A stretch of DNA of 64,000 bases, taken from the NCBI RefSeq assembly GCF_007655255.1, contig NZ_VMYE01000014.1, positions 1-64,000 of the forward strand, in the 5' to 3' direction. Under the pieces are notes generated by a model. That model did not search any database. It was given only the letters and a program-made list of their open reading frames with translations, and had not been told where the DNA came from. Origin of the DNA: Extensimonas perlucida. Its GTDB lineage: Bacteria > Pseudomonadota > Gammaproteobacteria > Burkholderiales > Burkholderiaceae_C. This document shows, one piece after another, positions 16,627 through 24,456 of the stretch; positions within the stretch are counted from its first letter, which is position 1; every line of letters starts with the position of its first letter. The position numbers and the translations under genes were made by a program.

Positions 16627-18192
16627 TCACTTGTGCCCGCCTCCGCTCGTATAGCCACCATACGAGCCGCCCGCGCTGCGTATGCCGCTGCCCACGAACG
16701 CAGGGCCGCACGAGCGCAGGAGGATGAGCAGCACGATGAGCAGCAGCACCACGATCACGATGGTGCGCAGGCTGAGCTGGGGCACGGCAGAAAAGGGCTT
16801 GACGTCGTCGCGCCGGAACATCGCGGCCTGGTCCTGCAGGCCGAAGGCCTGGGCGACGGTGTCGCTGCGCAGCCTGCTGCCCGCCGACCAGGTGACTTCG
16901 GTCGCGGTTTGCTCCATGCTCAGCAGGCCCTTGGCGCTGGCGAAGTCGCGGTTGAAGGTTTTTTGCCCGCGCACCACGGGCCAGTAGAACTCGCCCGCGA
17001 CGTAGGTGGTTTCGGCCTCGTAGCTGTATTGCAGCGTGTAGGTGGTGCCCAAATAGGTGGCGGTGCGCGCGTTGCGGCCCGCGAGCGTGGGGGCGCCCGT
17101 GGTGGGCCGCACCAGGCTCCAGCCTTCGGTGGAATCCACCAGAAAGCAAAAGCCGCGCTGGCGGTGGTAGAGCAGGTATTCATCCCAGCCGAACAGCTCG
17201 TCCTCGCCGGGCACCTGCCCCATGCGGTGCTGAAACCCCACCACTTGCCACGGCACGCCCTGCAACTGGCCGGTCGCGCCCAGGGGGATGAGCGGCTGCA
17301 CGGGCTCGTCCTGCTCGGCGTGGCGCAGCTCGCCGCCCAGGCCCTGGCTCAGGTCGATGATGCTGTGGCAGGCGTTGCAGGTGACGCTTTTGCTGCGCTC
17401 GAGCTGCACCTGCACCGGCGCGCCGCAGTGCGGGCAGCTGAACTGGCGCGCCTTTTCTTCGCGCGCGGATTCGTCCTTGAGGCCCTGCAGCTGCAGTTCG
17501 TCGAGCGAAACGGCGCGCCCGCGTGAGACGCTGGGCGCCGCGGGCTGCAGGGTTGCCGCGGTGGCCGGGTCTGGCGCTGCGGCCAAGGCCGGCGCCGCAC
17601 CCGCGCTTGCCGGGTTGTATTCGAGGCTCAGCACCTCGCCGTCGGCGCTGCGCAGTTCGACCACGGCAAAAGGCACGCCCAGCGGCGGCAGCTTGGGCAG
17701 CTCGCCCTGCGCGGCGATCAGTGCGACCTGCTCGTTGAAGGTGACGCTAAAAGGCTTGCCCTCGATCGCCGTGCCCGTGCCCACGCGAAACCGCGCCGCG
17801 TCGGGCAGGGGCCGCCTGGGCGCCAGTGGCCGCGTGAAGACGTAGGCGCCGTTGTCCTCGGCCAGCCAGGCGATGTTGCCGTCTTCCAGCAGTGCGTACC
17901 ACTCGCTCCACACGCCCGTGGAGGACTTGTATTGCAGCCGCCCGACGAGGGTGAAGGCCAGCGCCTTGCCGCCCTCCTGAAAACGCCCGCACGCGCCCAG
18001 CTGCAGCGGGCTGTGGTCATCGAACAGCTCGGCCATCCTGCCCAGGCGCGCCAGCACTTCGCCGCTGCGCACCACCGTGCTCTGGCAATAGGCGCAGACC
18101 GCATGCGTGCTCTGCGCGCTGCGAAACTCCACCGGCGCGCCGCAGCCAGGGCAGGGCGCACGGTAGTGGCGCTGGGTGGCGTCAAGGGCCAT
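16627..18192 (-). CDS. DUF4178 protein with zinc ribbons and a C-terminal membrane anchor
   Basis: The 521-residue protein contains two CxxC zinc-ribbon pairs: CPGCGAPVEF with CAYCQST near the N-terminus, and CPHCGAPVQV with CNACHS in the middle. Each is followed by a beta-rich segment of DUF4178 type (KALAFTLVGRLQYKSSTGVW with WYALLEDG, and the later GVPWQVVGFQH with WDEYLLYH), so the gene looks internally duplicated. A hydrophobic helix, IVIVVLLLIVLLILL, lies near residues 475-493, before a glycine-rich tail. The function is unknown. It lies 84 bp downstream of the SPFH gene and probably works with it at the membrane. Confidence 0.78.
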   Translation of the reverse strand: MALDATQRHYRAPCPGCGAPVEFRSAQSTHAVCAYCQSTVVRSGEVLARLGRMAELFDDHSPLQLGACGRFQEGGKALAFTLVGRLQYKSSTGVWSEWYALLEDGNIAWLAEDNGAYVFTRPLAPRRPLPDAARFRVGTGTAIEGKPFSVTFNEQVALIAAQGELPKLPPLGVPFAVVELRSADGEVLSLEYNPASAGAAPALAAAPDPATAATLQPAAPSVSRGRAVSLDELQLQGLKDESAREEKARQFSCPHCGAPVQVQLERSKSVTCNACHSIIDLSQGLGGELRHAEQDEPVQPLIPLGATGQLQGVPWQVVGFQHRMGQVPGEDELFGWDEYLLYHRQRGFCFLVDSTEGWSLVRPTTGAPTLAGRNARTATYLGTTYTLQYSYEAETTYVAGEFYWPVVRGQKTFNRDFASAKGLLSMEQTATEVTWSAGSRLRSDTVAQAFGLQDQAAMFRRDDVKPFSAVPQLSLRTIVIVVLLLIVLLILLRSCGPAFVGSGIRSAGGSYGGYTSGGGHK

Positions 18193-18276
18193 CGGAAAAT
18201 TATGAGCGTTTTTGGGCTTTAGGCGCCGTTTGACAAGCGTAAGCAGCTATGTAAAAAATAGCGTAGCGGCGGACCC

Positions 18277-19317
18277 TCAAACGAGCTTTTTCAGCAGCTC
18301 GGCCTTCTTCGCGTCGAACTCCTGCTGCGTCAGGATACCTTTGGCTTGGAGCTCGGCGAGCTTTTCGAGCGTAGCCATCACCTCTTCGGGTTTCACGCCT
18401 GCGGGCGCGGCGGCCGGGGCGGCGGCAACAGGGGCACCCCCTTGCAGCCCGGCCTGCAGGTTTTGCGCCAGCACCTGGCCCAGCGCCACGCCGGCACCCA
18501 GGCCCATCGCATCGCCCGCAATGCCGCCGCCCGCGCCCGCGGTTTCGGCCAGCTTGGGGATGGCCTGCGCGGTCTGGTATTGCATGAATTTGCCCATGTC
18601 GTTGCCGACCATGCCCATGCCGATTTTCTGGTCGAGGATTTTTTGCAGCTCTTCGGGCAGCGACACGCTTTGCACCGTAAAGCCGTCGAGCTGCAGCCCG
18701 AGCTTGGCAAATTCAGGCTGCAACTGCCGCGCGAGCGCCTCGGCAAACATGCTCTGGTTGGCCGCCAGGTCCAAAAAGGGCAGGCCGCTCGCGGCAATCG
18801 CGTTGCTGATGTTTTGCAGCACCAGGCCGCGCAGCTGGCCGTCCAGGTCTGCCACGGTGTAGCTGTCGCGCGTGCCCGAGACATTGACGTGGAAGGCCTT
18901 GGGGTCGGCAATGCGGTACGCATAGTTGCCGAAGGCGCGCAGGCGCACCGCGCCAAAGTCCTGGTCGCGGATGCTGATGGGCTGCGGCGTGCCCCATTTC
19001 TGGTCGAGCTGCTGGCGCGTGCTGAAAAAATACACGTCGCTCTTGAAAGGCGATTCGAAGAGCTTGTCCCAGTTCTTCAGGTAGGTCAGCACCGGCAGCG
19101 TCTGCGTGCCGAGCTTGTGCATGCCGGGGCCAAACACGTCGGCCACCTGCCCCTCGTTGACGAACACCGCCACCTGCGATGCGCGCACCGTGAGCATGGC
19201 GCCGTTCTGAATCTCCATGCCCGCCATCGGAAAACGCCAGGCCAGCGTGCCGTCACCCGACTCGGTCCATTGGATGACGTCGATGAACTGCTTCTTGATG
19301 AAGTCCATGAGGGCCAT
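18277..19317 (-). CDS. SPFH-domain protein with C-terminal SHOCT domain (YdjI/virion-core-like)
   Basis: The 346-residue protein starts MALMDFIKKQFIDVIQW and has an SPFH/band-7 core (about residues 20-230) with VFGPGMHKLGTQTLPVLTYL, FFSTRQQLDQKWGTPQPI and the coil-entry LQLDGFTVQSVSLPEELQK. A low-complexity Gly/Ala segment leads to the C-terminal SHOCT module, EEVMATLEKLAELQAKGILT, with the following EFDAKKAELLKKL. SPFH proteins form membrane-associated rings or scaffolds. AGGAG lies 13 bases from the ATG. It appears to be the first gene of the polyamine-linked block. Confidence 0.82.
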   Translation of the reverse strand: MALMDFIKKQFIDVIQWTESGDGTLAWRFPMAGMEIQNGAMLTVRASQVAVFVNEGQVADVFGPGMHKLGTQTLPVLTYLKNWDKLFESPFKSDVYFFSTRQQLDQKWGTPQPISIRDQDFGAVRLRAFGNYAYRIADPKAFHVNVSGTRDSYTVADLDGQLRGLVLQNISNAIAASGLPFLDLAANQSMFAEALARQLQPEFAKLGLQLDGFTVQSVSLPEELQKILDQKIGMGMVGNDMGKFMQYQTAQAIPKLAETAGAGGGIAGDAMGLGAGVALGQVLAQNLQAGLQGGAPVAAAPAAAPAGVKPEEVMATLEKLAELQAKGILTQQEFDAKKAELLKKLV

Positions 19318-19417
19318 GCGAGCGCTCCTGAAAAGTGAGATCGCGGCATGATACCTGCGCGCCGGGCGCGGCTTTGCTGTGCGCGGCTTTGTGGCCCGGA
19401 AGGCAAGCAGGCGCGCG

Positions 19418-20338
19418 TCAAGCGGTCGTCGCCCGCACCAAGGCCAGCGCGTGGCACAAGTCGGCCCAGGCGGCGGCCTTGCTGGCCTGGGAGCGCAGCA
19501 GGAAGTCCGGCGCATAGCTGACCACGGCGGGGGCAGAGCCGATCTGGTGCGCACCCGCGCGCAGCGCGCCCAAGGGGTCGGCGCGCCCCAGGGCCACGCG
19601 CGCGGGCAGCAGGCCCAGCAGCAACACCATGGCTGGCTGCATCTCGGACACGGCGGCGGCGAGCGTCGCGGGGATGTCGGCGCTGGCGACGAGGCTGGGC
19701 GCGCGGGCCTCGGGAGCGAGGAGGGTGGCAGGGACAGGGGTGGCAGGGACGGGGGCAGCATCGGCAACCGCGGCGCCGGCGTGCGGTGCGGGCCTCTCGA
19801 GCGCGAGCAGGAACACGCGCGGGTGCAGGTGCAGGTGCAGCGCGCGCAGCATGTTGTCGAGCAGCTTGCGCGCGGCTGCGGCGTGCGGGTTCGTGGGCGG
19901 CAGCGTTTCGGTCACGACGAGCCAGCCTGCGCCGAGTTCGGGCGGCGTCTGCTGCGCGTCGGCCTGCGGGTACAGCGCCTGCAGCGCATACACGTACAGG
20001 GCCGGCGGCAATGTGTCGGCGGCTGCGCCGGCGCGGGAGGTGGCGGGCGCGCCCGGCTGGCTGCGCGGCGGGGCAGGGCGGTTTGCGGGCGGGGCGGCGG
20101 TGGGGGTGGCGTCTGCCATCCGTGGCTGCGATGGCTGGGGGCGTGGCGCCGCTACGCGCGCGCGCGGCAGGTCGGCATCGGCCACGGCCGCCGCGGCGTT
20201 GGGCACAGGGGTATCGACTACGGCGTGGCGGGCCGTCTGTGCGGGCTGCTGGGGCAGGGCTGCGGGCTGCGGCAGCCACAGGGCGATGCCCATTTCTTGC
20301 AGCATGGCGCGCTGGCGCGCATCGAGGTGCAGGCTCAT
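19418..20338 (-). CDS. Degenerate family-4 uracil-DNA glycosylase-like protein
   Basis: The core aligns by eye with family-4 uracil-DNA glycosylases: GAGWLVVTETLPP replaces the usual GEAPG motif, ARKLLDNMLRALHL matches the GRAGQLLDNML block, and APAVVSYAPDFLLRSQASKA resembles the HPxYLLR end. The active-site residues are altered, and only one cysteine (near the C-terminus) remains, so the 4Fe-4S cluster is absent. The N-terminus, LDARQRAMLQEMGIALWLPQ, resembles DNA polymerase III psi (HolD). A proline/alanine-rich linker separates the two parts. In gammaproteobacteria holD lies beside rimI, as this gene does. It is probably not an active glycosylase. Confidence 0.55.
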   Translation of the reverse strand: MSLHLDARQRAMLQEMGIALWLPQPAALPQQPAQTARHAVVDTPVPNAAAAVADADLPRARVAAPRPQPSQPRMADATPTAAPPANRPAPPRSQPGAPATSRAGAAADTLPPALYVYALQALYPQADAQQTPPELGAGWLVVTETLPPTNPHAAAARKLLDNMLRALHLHLHPRVFLLALERPAPHAGAAVADAAPVPATPVPATLLAPEARAPSLVASADIPATLAAAVSEMQPAMVLLLGLLPARVALGRADPLGALRAGAHQIGSAPAVVSYAPDFLLRSQASKAAAWADLCHALALVRATTA

Positions 20339-20433
20339 GGGGCGATGGTAAACGGGCAAGGGGCGAAAAAGCGGACGCTGTCATGGGGGACACGCCGGAC
20401 GATGCAGGATGCGACGAACCGAGACGAGACCTG

Positions 20434-20510
20434 GACTTACGCAAACAAGGATGCAGCGAGGTGTTTTGCCATGGGGCGAACGCCTGGCCTAACCCCGATT
20501 TGCGTAAGTC
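20434..20510. repeat. 77-bp inverted-repeat element downstream of rimI
   Basis: The 12-bp arms GACTTACGCAAA (20434-20445) and TTTGCGTAAGTC (20499-20510) enclose 53 bp with no coding sense. It fills most of the gap between rimI and the UDG-like gene. It could be a short mobile-element remnant; the loop is too long for a normal terminator. Confidence 0.6.
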
Positions 20511-20517
20511 GTGGAGA

Positions 20518-21018
20518 CTACAAGCGCAGGCTCATCACGAGCGCATCTTCGCGCGTGCCGGCGGCCGCGGGGTAGTAGCGTTTGCGCACGCCCACGCGCT
20601 GAAAGCCGTGCGCGGCATAGATTTTTTGTGCGCGCAGGTTGCTCATGCGCACCTCGAGCCAGAGCCACTGCGCGCCGCGCGCGCGTGCCCACAGGCCCAG
20701 CGCATCAAGCAGCACGCGCGCCCAGCCTTGCTGCTGGAACGCCGGCGCCACCGTGAGGTTGAGCAGGTGCGCCTCATCGACGCCGAGCATGGCGACGTAA
20801 TAGCCTATGACCTCCCTGCCGCCGAGCAGCACTTGCGTCTGGTAGCCGGCTGCGAGCGTGTCCATGAAGTTGCCGCGGCTCCAGGGGTGGGAATAGGCGA
20901 CGTTTTCGATGTCGAGTACGGCATCGAGCGACTCGAGCGAGAGCGGCGCAAGGCGCACCTCGGGTGGTAGCGCTGGCAGTTCTGGTGGCGCGGCAGGGCC
21001 TTGGATGCGTGCGTTCAT
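20518..21018 (-). CDS. rimI: Ribosomal protein S18 alanine N-acetyltransferase
   Basis: This 166-residue GNAT enzyme acetylates the N-terminal alanine of ribosomal protein S18. The acetyl-CoA motif is LNLTVAPAFQQQGWARVLLD, a variant of the Q/RxxGxG/A loop. Flanking blocks are YSHPWSRGNFMDTLAAGYQ, LEVRMSNLRAQKIYAAHGF and VRKRYYPA. Its ATG overlaps the stop of tsaB (ATGA), so the two are translationally coupled. The tsaB-rimI pairing is common in proteobacteria. Confidence 0.92.
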   Translation of the reverse strand: MNARIQGPAAPPELPALPPEVRLAPLSLESLDAVLDIENVAYSHPWSRGNFMDTLAAGYQTQVLLGGREVIGYYVAMLGVDEAHLLNLTVAPAFQQQGWARVLLDALGLWARARGAQWLWLEVRMSNLRAQKIYAAHGFQRVGVRKRYYPAAAGTREDALVMSLRL

Positions 21019-21761
21019 GGCGAGATGCCGGCAACGTGGCCCGCACCGGAGCGCGCGGCGGCGCGCTCGGCCGTAGTCTGCGCGACTTTATCGCGGATGT
21101 AGAGCGGCAGTGCGGCGCGCGCAGGCACGGCCTGTCCGGCGGCAAGCAGCGCCGGAGCCAGGCGCAGCAGCGCCGTGGCTGTGGGCAGCGCCGCAAACAC
21201 GGGCGCGGCTCTGCCCTCGTGGTGTGTGTGGGCAGCCAGGCGCGCGCCATACACGGCGCCGGCATTGCCCGCAAGCGCCCAGCCGGGCGGCACCTGCACG
21301 GCTTCAGGCGCGCTCAGCTGGGCTGGCAGCGTGCATTCCCACAGGCCCGCGCTCCTGCCGCTGCGGCGATAGTGCGCGACATAGACCTCGTCCATGCGCG
21401 CGTCGAGCGCCGCGACGACCTGCGTGCAGCCGTGCTGGTGGCGCGCCTCCTCGGCCACGGCGAGCAAGGTGTCTATGGGCAGCACCGGCACGCCCTGACC
21501 CCGCCGCGCGCCCAGCGCCAGCCCCTGCGCCACCGCGCAAGCCGTGCGCAGCCCCGTGAACGAGCCCGGCCCGCGGCTGAAGACGATGGCGTCCAGCGTG
21601 TCGAAAGACAGCCCGGCTTGCGCGAGCAGCGCGCGCACCGTGGGGATCAGCGCCGCAGAAGCCTGCGCGCCACCGGGGCCGCTGTGCTGCCACAGCCCCG
21701 CGCCGTGCTGAATGGCGACGCTCAAGGTGTCGGTACTGGTGTCGAAGGCGAGCAGATTCAT
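21015..21761 (-). CDS. tsaB: tRNA threonylcarbamoyladenosine biosynthesis protein TsaB
   Basis: TsaB is the inactive-paralogue partner of TsaD in the complex that makes t6A37 in ANN-decoding tRNAs. The 248-residue protein begins MNLLAFDTSTDTLSVAI and has the ASKHA-fold blocks LDAIVFSRGPGSFTGLRTAC and QVVAALDARMDEVYVAHYRR. It precedes and overlaps rimI by four bases. The gap to the HtpX-like gene downstream of the start contains an AT-rich stretch at 21790-21835. Confidence 0.93.
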   Translation of the reverse strand: MNLLAFDTSTDTLSVAIQHGAGLWQHSGPGGAQASAALIPTVRALLAQAGLSFDTLDAIVFSRGPGSFTGLRTACAVAQGLALGARRGQGVPVLPIDTLLAVAEEARHQHGCTQVVAALDARMDEVYVAHYRRSGRSAGLWECTLPAQLSAPEAVQVPPGWALAGNAGAVYGARLAAHTHHEGRAAPVFAALPTATALLRLAPALLAAGQAVPARAALPLYIRDKVAQTTAERAAARSGAGHVAGISP

Positions 21762-21835
21762 GGTGAGGTGGCGGCTGGAATAGGTGCAAAAATCATAGCT
21801 TTATACGAAGGTTATATGAGCGATTATCGACAAAA

Positions 21836-22777
21836 TCAATGCCAAAAACCGCCCCAATGCCAGCGCGCCGGGCGTGGCGGGCTCATGGGTGGGCGGTAGT
21901 CGCCCGGGCTGGGCAGTGCGCTGGCCGGCGGCATGGACGCCGCGAGCTCGCGCAGGCGGCGGATGCGCTCGGCGGTCGGCGGATGCGTGCGCAGCCATGA
22001 AGGCTCGGCCTCGCCCCAGCCGGGCAACAGCCAGGAGCGCCAGTTGCGCGCGCTGCGCTCGATTTTTGCCAAGGCCAGCGCGAGCCCTTCGGGGTCGCCG
22101 CTGAGCTGCGCCGCGGTCTGGTCGGCGTCGAACTCACGCACGCGCGACAGGCCCAGTTGCAGCAGCATGGCCAGTTGGGGCGAGAAGGCGAGCAGCAGCA
22201 GGCCCGGCCAATACACCTGCGCAAGCCCCGTGGCGAGCCAGGGCAGCGCGAGCAACAGCATCATCTGCCCGGCCAGGGCAAACATGCCCGTGAGGCGGCT
22301 CACGTAATCGGCCAGCCCGAGCACGCGCAGGTCTTCGTGCGCGATGTGCGCAACCTCGTGCGCGAGCACGCCTGTGAGCTCGCGCGGCGTGAGCGTGCGC
22401 AGCAGCCCGTCGGTGAGCGCGATCACGGCGCGGCGCCGGTTGCCAATCGTGAAGGCATTGACCACGGCACTGGGCACATAGTAGGGTTGTGGCACGCTGG
22501 GCAGGCCCGCGCGCTCGGCCAGCTGGCGCAGCAGCGCCCACAGCTGCGGCGCCTGCTGCGGCGCGATGGGCTGGGCGCGGTACAGCCTCAGCGTGAGCCG
22601 GGCGGCTGCGGCGGGCTCGAGCAGCAGCGCCGCCGTGCCAAACCCGAGCGCGAGCCACAAACCCATGCGCCCGAGCAGCATCTGGCCTGCGAGGGCGCAA
22701 ATCCCCAGCATCACGCCCACGAGCGCGAGCGTTTGCAGGCGGTTCGTGAGGCGGTGGCGGTTCCAGGCAGAGGGCAT
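21836..22777 (-). CDS. HtpX-like membrane zinc metalloprotease (M48)
   Basis: The 313-residue membrane protease has the M48 zinc motif ELTGVLAHEVAHIAHEDLRV, a third-ligand segment SRVREFDADQTAA, and four hydrophobic stretches (two before the motif, two after). The C-terminal WLRTHPPTAERIRRLREL is typical of HtpX. Such proteases degrade damaged inner-membrane proteins. The start MPSAWNRHRLTNRLQTLALV is chosen because it leads directly into the first helix; a longer frame upstream looks non-coding. It sits beside three small heat-shock genes, suggesting a stress setting. Confidence 0.85.
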   Translation of the reverse strand: MPSAWNRHRLTNRLQTLALVGVMLGICALAGQMLLGRMGLWLALGFGTAALLLEPAAAARLTLRLYRAQPIAPQQAPQLWALLRQLAERAGLPSVPQPYYVPSAVVNAFTIGNRRRAVIALTDGLLRTLTPRELTGVLAHEVAHIAHEDLRVLGLADYVSRLTGMFALAGQMMLLLALPWLATGLAQVYWPGLLLLAFSPQLAMLLQLGLSRVREFDADQTAAQLSGDPEGLALALAKIERSARNWRSWLLPGWGEAEPSWLRTHPPTAERIRRLRELAASMPPASALPSPGDYRPPMSPPRPARWHWGGFWH

Positions 22778-22959
22778 GGCGGGTAATCCGATGGCAAGCC
22801 GCAAGGGTGGCGGCGCAGCGCGCATTTTGATGCAGCGCAAAAAGCAGGGTGCTGCGCTGCGTTGACGCGATCTTAAAAAAAACGGGTGCCACCATAGTTT
22901 GCGTGACGAGGGCGCTGCCCGCAGCGCCAGTGCCAGACCCACAGAAAGGAGCCTGAGTC

Positions 22960-23391
22960 ATGTATTACCGCTCTCTCTTTCCGAGTTCCGTGTTTGCGGA
23001 TCTCGACCGTCTGCAGCGCGAAGTGCAGCAGGTGTTCGGCCTCGGGCCGAGCATCCGTGGCCTGACGCGCGGTTTTCCGGCGCTCAACGTCGGCGGCACG
23101 CCGCAGTCGGTGGAAATTTATGCCTTCGCGCCCGGCCTCGATCCTGCGAGCCTGGACGTGCAGATCGAAAAAGGCACCTTGACGCTCGCGGGTGAGCGCA
23201 AGGCTGCCGATGTGCCCGAAAAGGCCACCGTGCATATCAACGAGCGTTTTGCGGGGCGTTTCCGCCGCGTCATTTCGCTGCCAGACGACATCGATCCGAC
23301 CTCGGTGGCCGCGAAGTACCGTGATGGCGTGCTGCATGTGCGCATTCAGCGCAAGGAAGAAGCCCAGCCGCGCCGCATCAGCATCGAATGA
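22960..23391 (+). CDS. Small heat-shock protein Hsp20, copy 1
   Basis: The 143-residue alpha-crystallin-domain chaperone starts MYYRSLFPSSVFADLDRLQR and carries VEIYAFAPGLDPASLDVQIE, ERFAGRFRRVISLPDDIDP and YRDGVLHVRIQRKEE, the usual Hsp20 beta strands. It holds unfolding proteins without ATP. AAAGGAG is at 22944-22950. Its stop is followed 12 bp later by the second Hsp20 start, so the two form an operon. I found no convincing sigma-32 promoter upstream. Confidence 0.92.
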   Translation: MYYRSLFPSSVFADLDRLQREVQQVFGLGPSIRGLTRGFPALNVGGTPQSVEIYAFAPGLDPASLDVQIEKGTLTLAGERKAADVPEKATVHINERFAGRFRRVISLPDDIDPTSVAAKYRDGVLHVRIQRKEEAQPRRISIE

Positions 23392-23405
23392 TGGAGGGTT
23401 GCACC

Positions 23406-23819
23406 ATGAGCGAAAACCAAGTCACCCAGGCCGCACAGAACGCGGCGAGCCAAACGGCAGACAAGGCACCAGACAAAGCGCCAGAGGATTTCACGCTGCT
23501 GCCGCCCGTGGACGTGATCGAGGATGCCGGCGGAATTACCTTGTACGCCGACCTGCCCGGCGTGCCCAAGGACAAGCTGAGCCTGCAGGTCGAGTCCGAC
23601 ACGCTCACGATCGAAGGCGAAGTTGCGCTCGACGTGCCGCAAGGCATGGAGGCGAGCCATGTCGAGGTGGGCCTGCCGCGCTACCGGCGCGTGTTCACGC
23701 TCTCCAAGGAGCTCGATCCTGCCAAGACGCAGGCCAAGTTCGAGCAAGGCGTGTTGAGCCTGCGCATTCCGAAGGCCGAGCATGCCCAGCCGCGGCGCAT
23801 TGAAGTGCAGGTGGCCTGA
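23406..23819 (+). CDS. Small heat-shock protein Hsp20, copy 2
   Basis: The 137-residue protein has an Ala/Lys-rich N-terminal tail and an alpha-crystallin domain with ITLYADLPGVPKDKLSLQVE, GLPRYRRVFTLSKELDPAK and FEQGVLSLRIPKAEHAQPRR. The ATG at 23406 is preferred, with GGAGGG seven bases upstream; an ATG at 23388 overlapping the previous stop is the alternative. A strong intrinsic terminator follows. The pairing resembles the IbpA/IbpB arrangement, but the sequences are not close enough to use those names. Confidence 0.9.
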   Translation: MSENQVTQAAQNAASQTADKAPDKAPEDFTLLPPVDVIEDAGGITLYADLPGVPKDKLSLQVESDTLTIEGEVALDVPQGMEASHVEVGLPRYRRVFTLSKELDPAKTQAKFEQGVLSLRIPKAEHAQPRRIEVQVA

Positions 23820-23843
23820 GCCACACTTGGCAAGCAAAACGCC

Positions 23844-23870
23844 ACGCCTGGTGCCTTGCCAGGCGTTTTT
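23844..23870 (+). terminator. Intrinsic terminator after the Hsp20 pair
   Basis: The stem ACGCCTGG (23844-23851) pairs with CCAGGCGT (23859-23866) around a 7-base loop and runs into TTTTT. It separates the first two Hsp20 genes from the third. Confidence 0.85.
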
Positions 23871-23893
23871 GTTCATAGAAACGGAGGTTCGCG

Positions 23894-24400
23894 ATGAAAG
23901 TGGAATCCTTGAAGGAAAACGTCGGCGCCCTGTGGGACAACCTCTCCGAAGGCTGGCGCAGTCTCACGCGCTTTGCCGCGGGGGCCTTGACGCGCTTCAA
24001 GCCCGGCGCACAGACGCAGCTGCCGGCCAAGACCGAGATGGATGAAGATTTTTTTCTGCCCGCGCGCAACTGGGCTGTGCTCGGCGCCGACCTGTTCGAG
24101 GATGAAGAGCGCCTGGTCGTGCGGCTCGAACTGCCGGGGCTGGACAAGAGTGACCTGCGCATCGAGGTGCACGGCGACATGCTGGACATCAGCGGTGAAA
24201 AGCGCTTCGAGCGTGAGAGCACGCAAGGCCGCTGGCGCGTGATGCAGTGCGCTTACGGCAGCTTTCAGCGCAAGGTGCCGCTGCCCGTGCCGGTGCGCGC
24301 CGATGCGGCCCGCGCGACGTACAAAAACGGTGTGTTGCGCGTCGAGCTGCCCAAGGCTGCGCCCGGCAAACCACTGCCGATGACCGTGCCGGTCGAGTGA
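23894..24400 (+). CDS. Divergent Hsp20-family protein, copy 3
   Basis: The 168-residue protein has about 55 extra N-terminal residues (MKVESLKENVGALWDNLSEG and following) before an alpha-crystallin domain with LVVRLELPGLDKSDLRIEVH, SGEKRFERESTQGRW, YGSFQRKVPLPVPV and YKNGVLRVELPKAAP. It is preceded by a terminator, so it probably has its own promoter. The N-terminal helix resembles those of membrane- or DNA-associated Hsp20 variants, but no specific role can be assigned. Confidence 0.87.
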   Translation: MKVESLKENVGALWDNLSEGWRSLTRFAAGALTRFKPGAQTQLPAKTEMDEDFFLPARNWAVLGADLFEDEERLVVRLELPGLDKSDLRIEVHGDMLDISGEKRFERESTQGRWRVMQCAYGSFQRKVPLPVPVRADAARATYKNGVLRVELPKAAPGKPLPMTVPVE

Positions 24401-24456
24401 GGCGCAGCTGCAATCCGCAAGCGCAAGGCGATCTTGGGGCGCTCTACACTCGCTCC

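Noticed and set aside
22861-22959. Sigma-32 promoter before the first Hsp20 gene
   Set aside because: GTTGAC and CCACCAT are present but the spacing is far from 13-14 bp.
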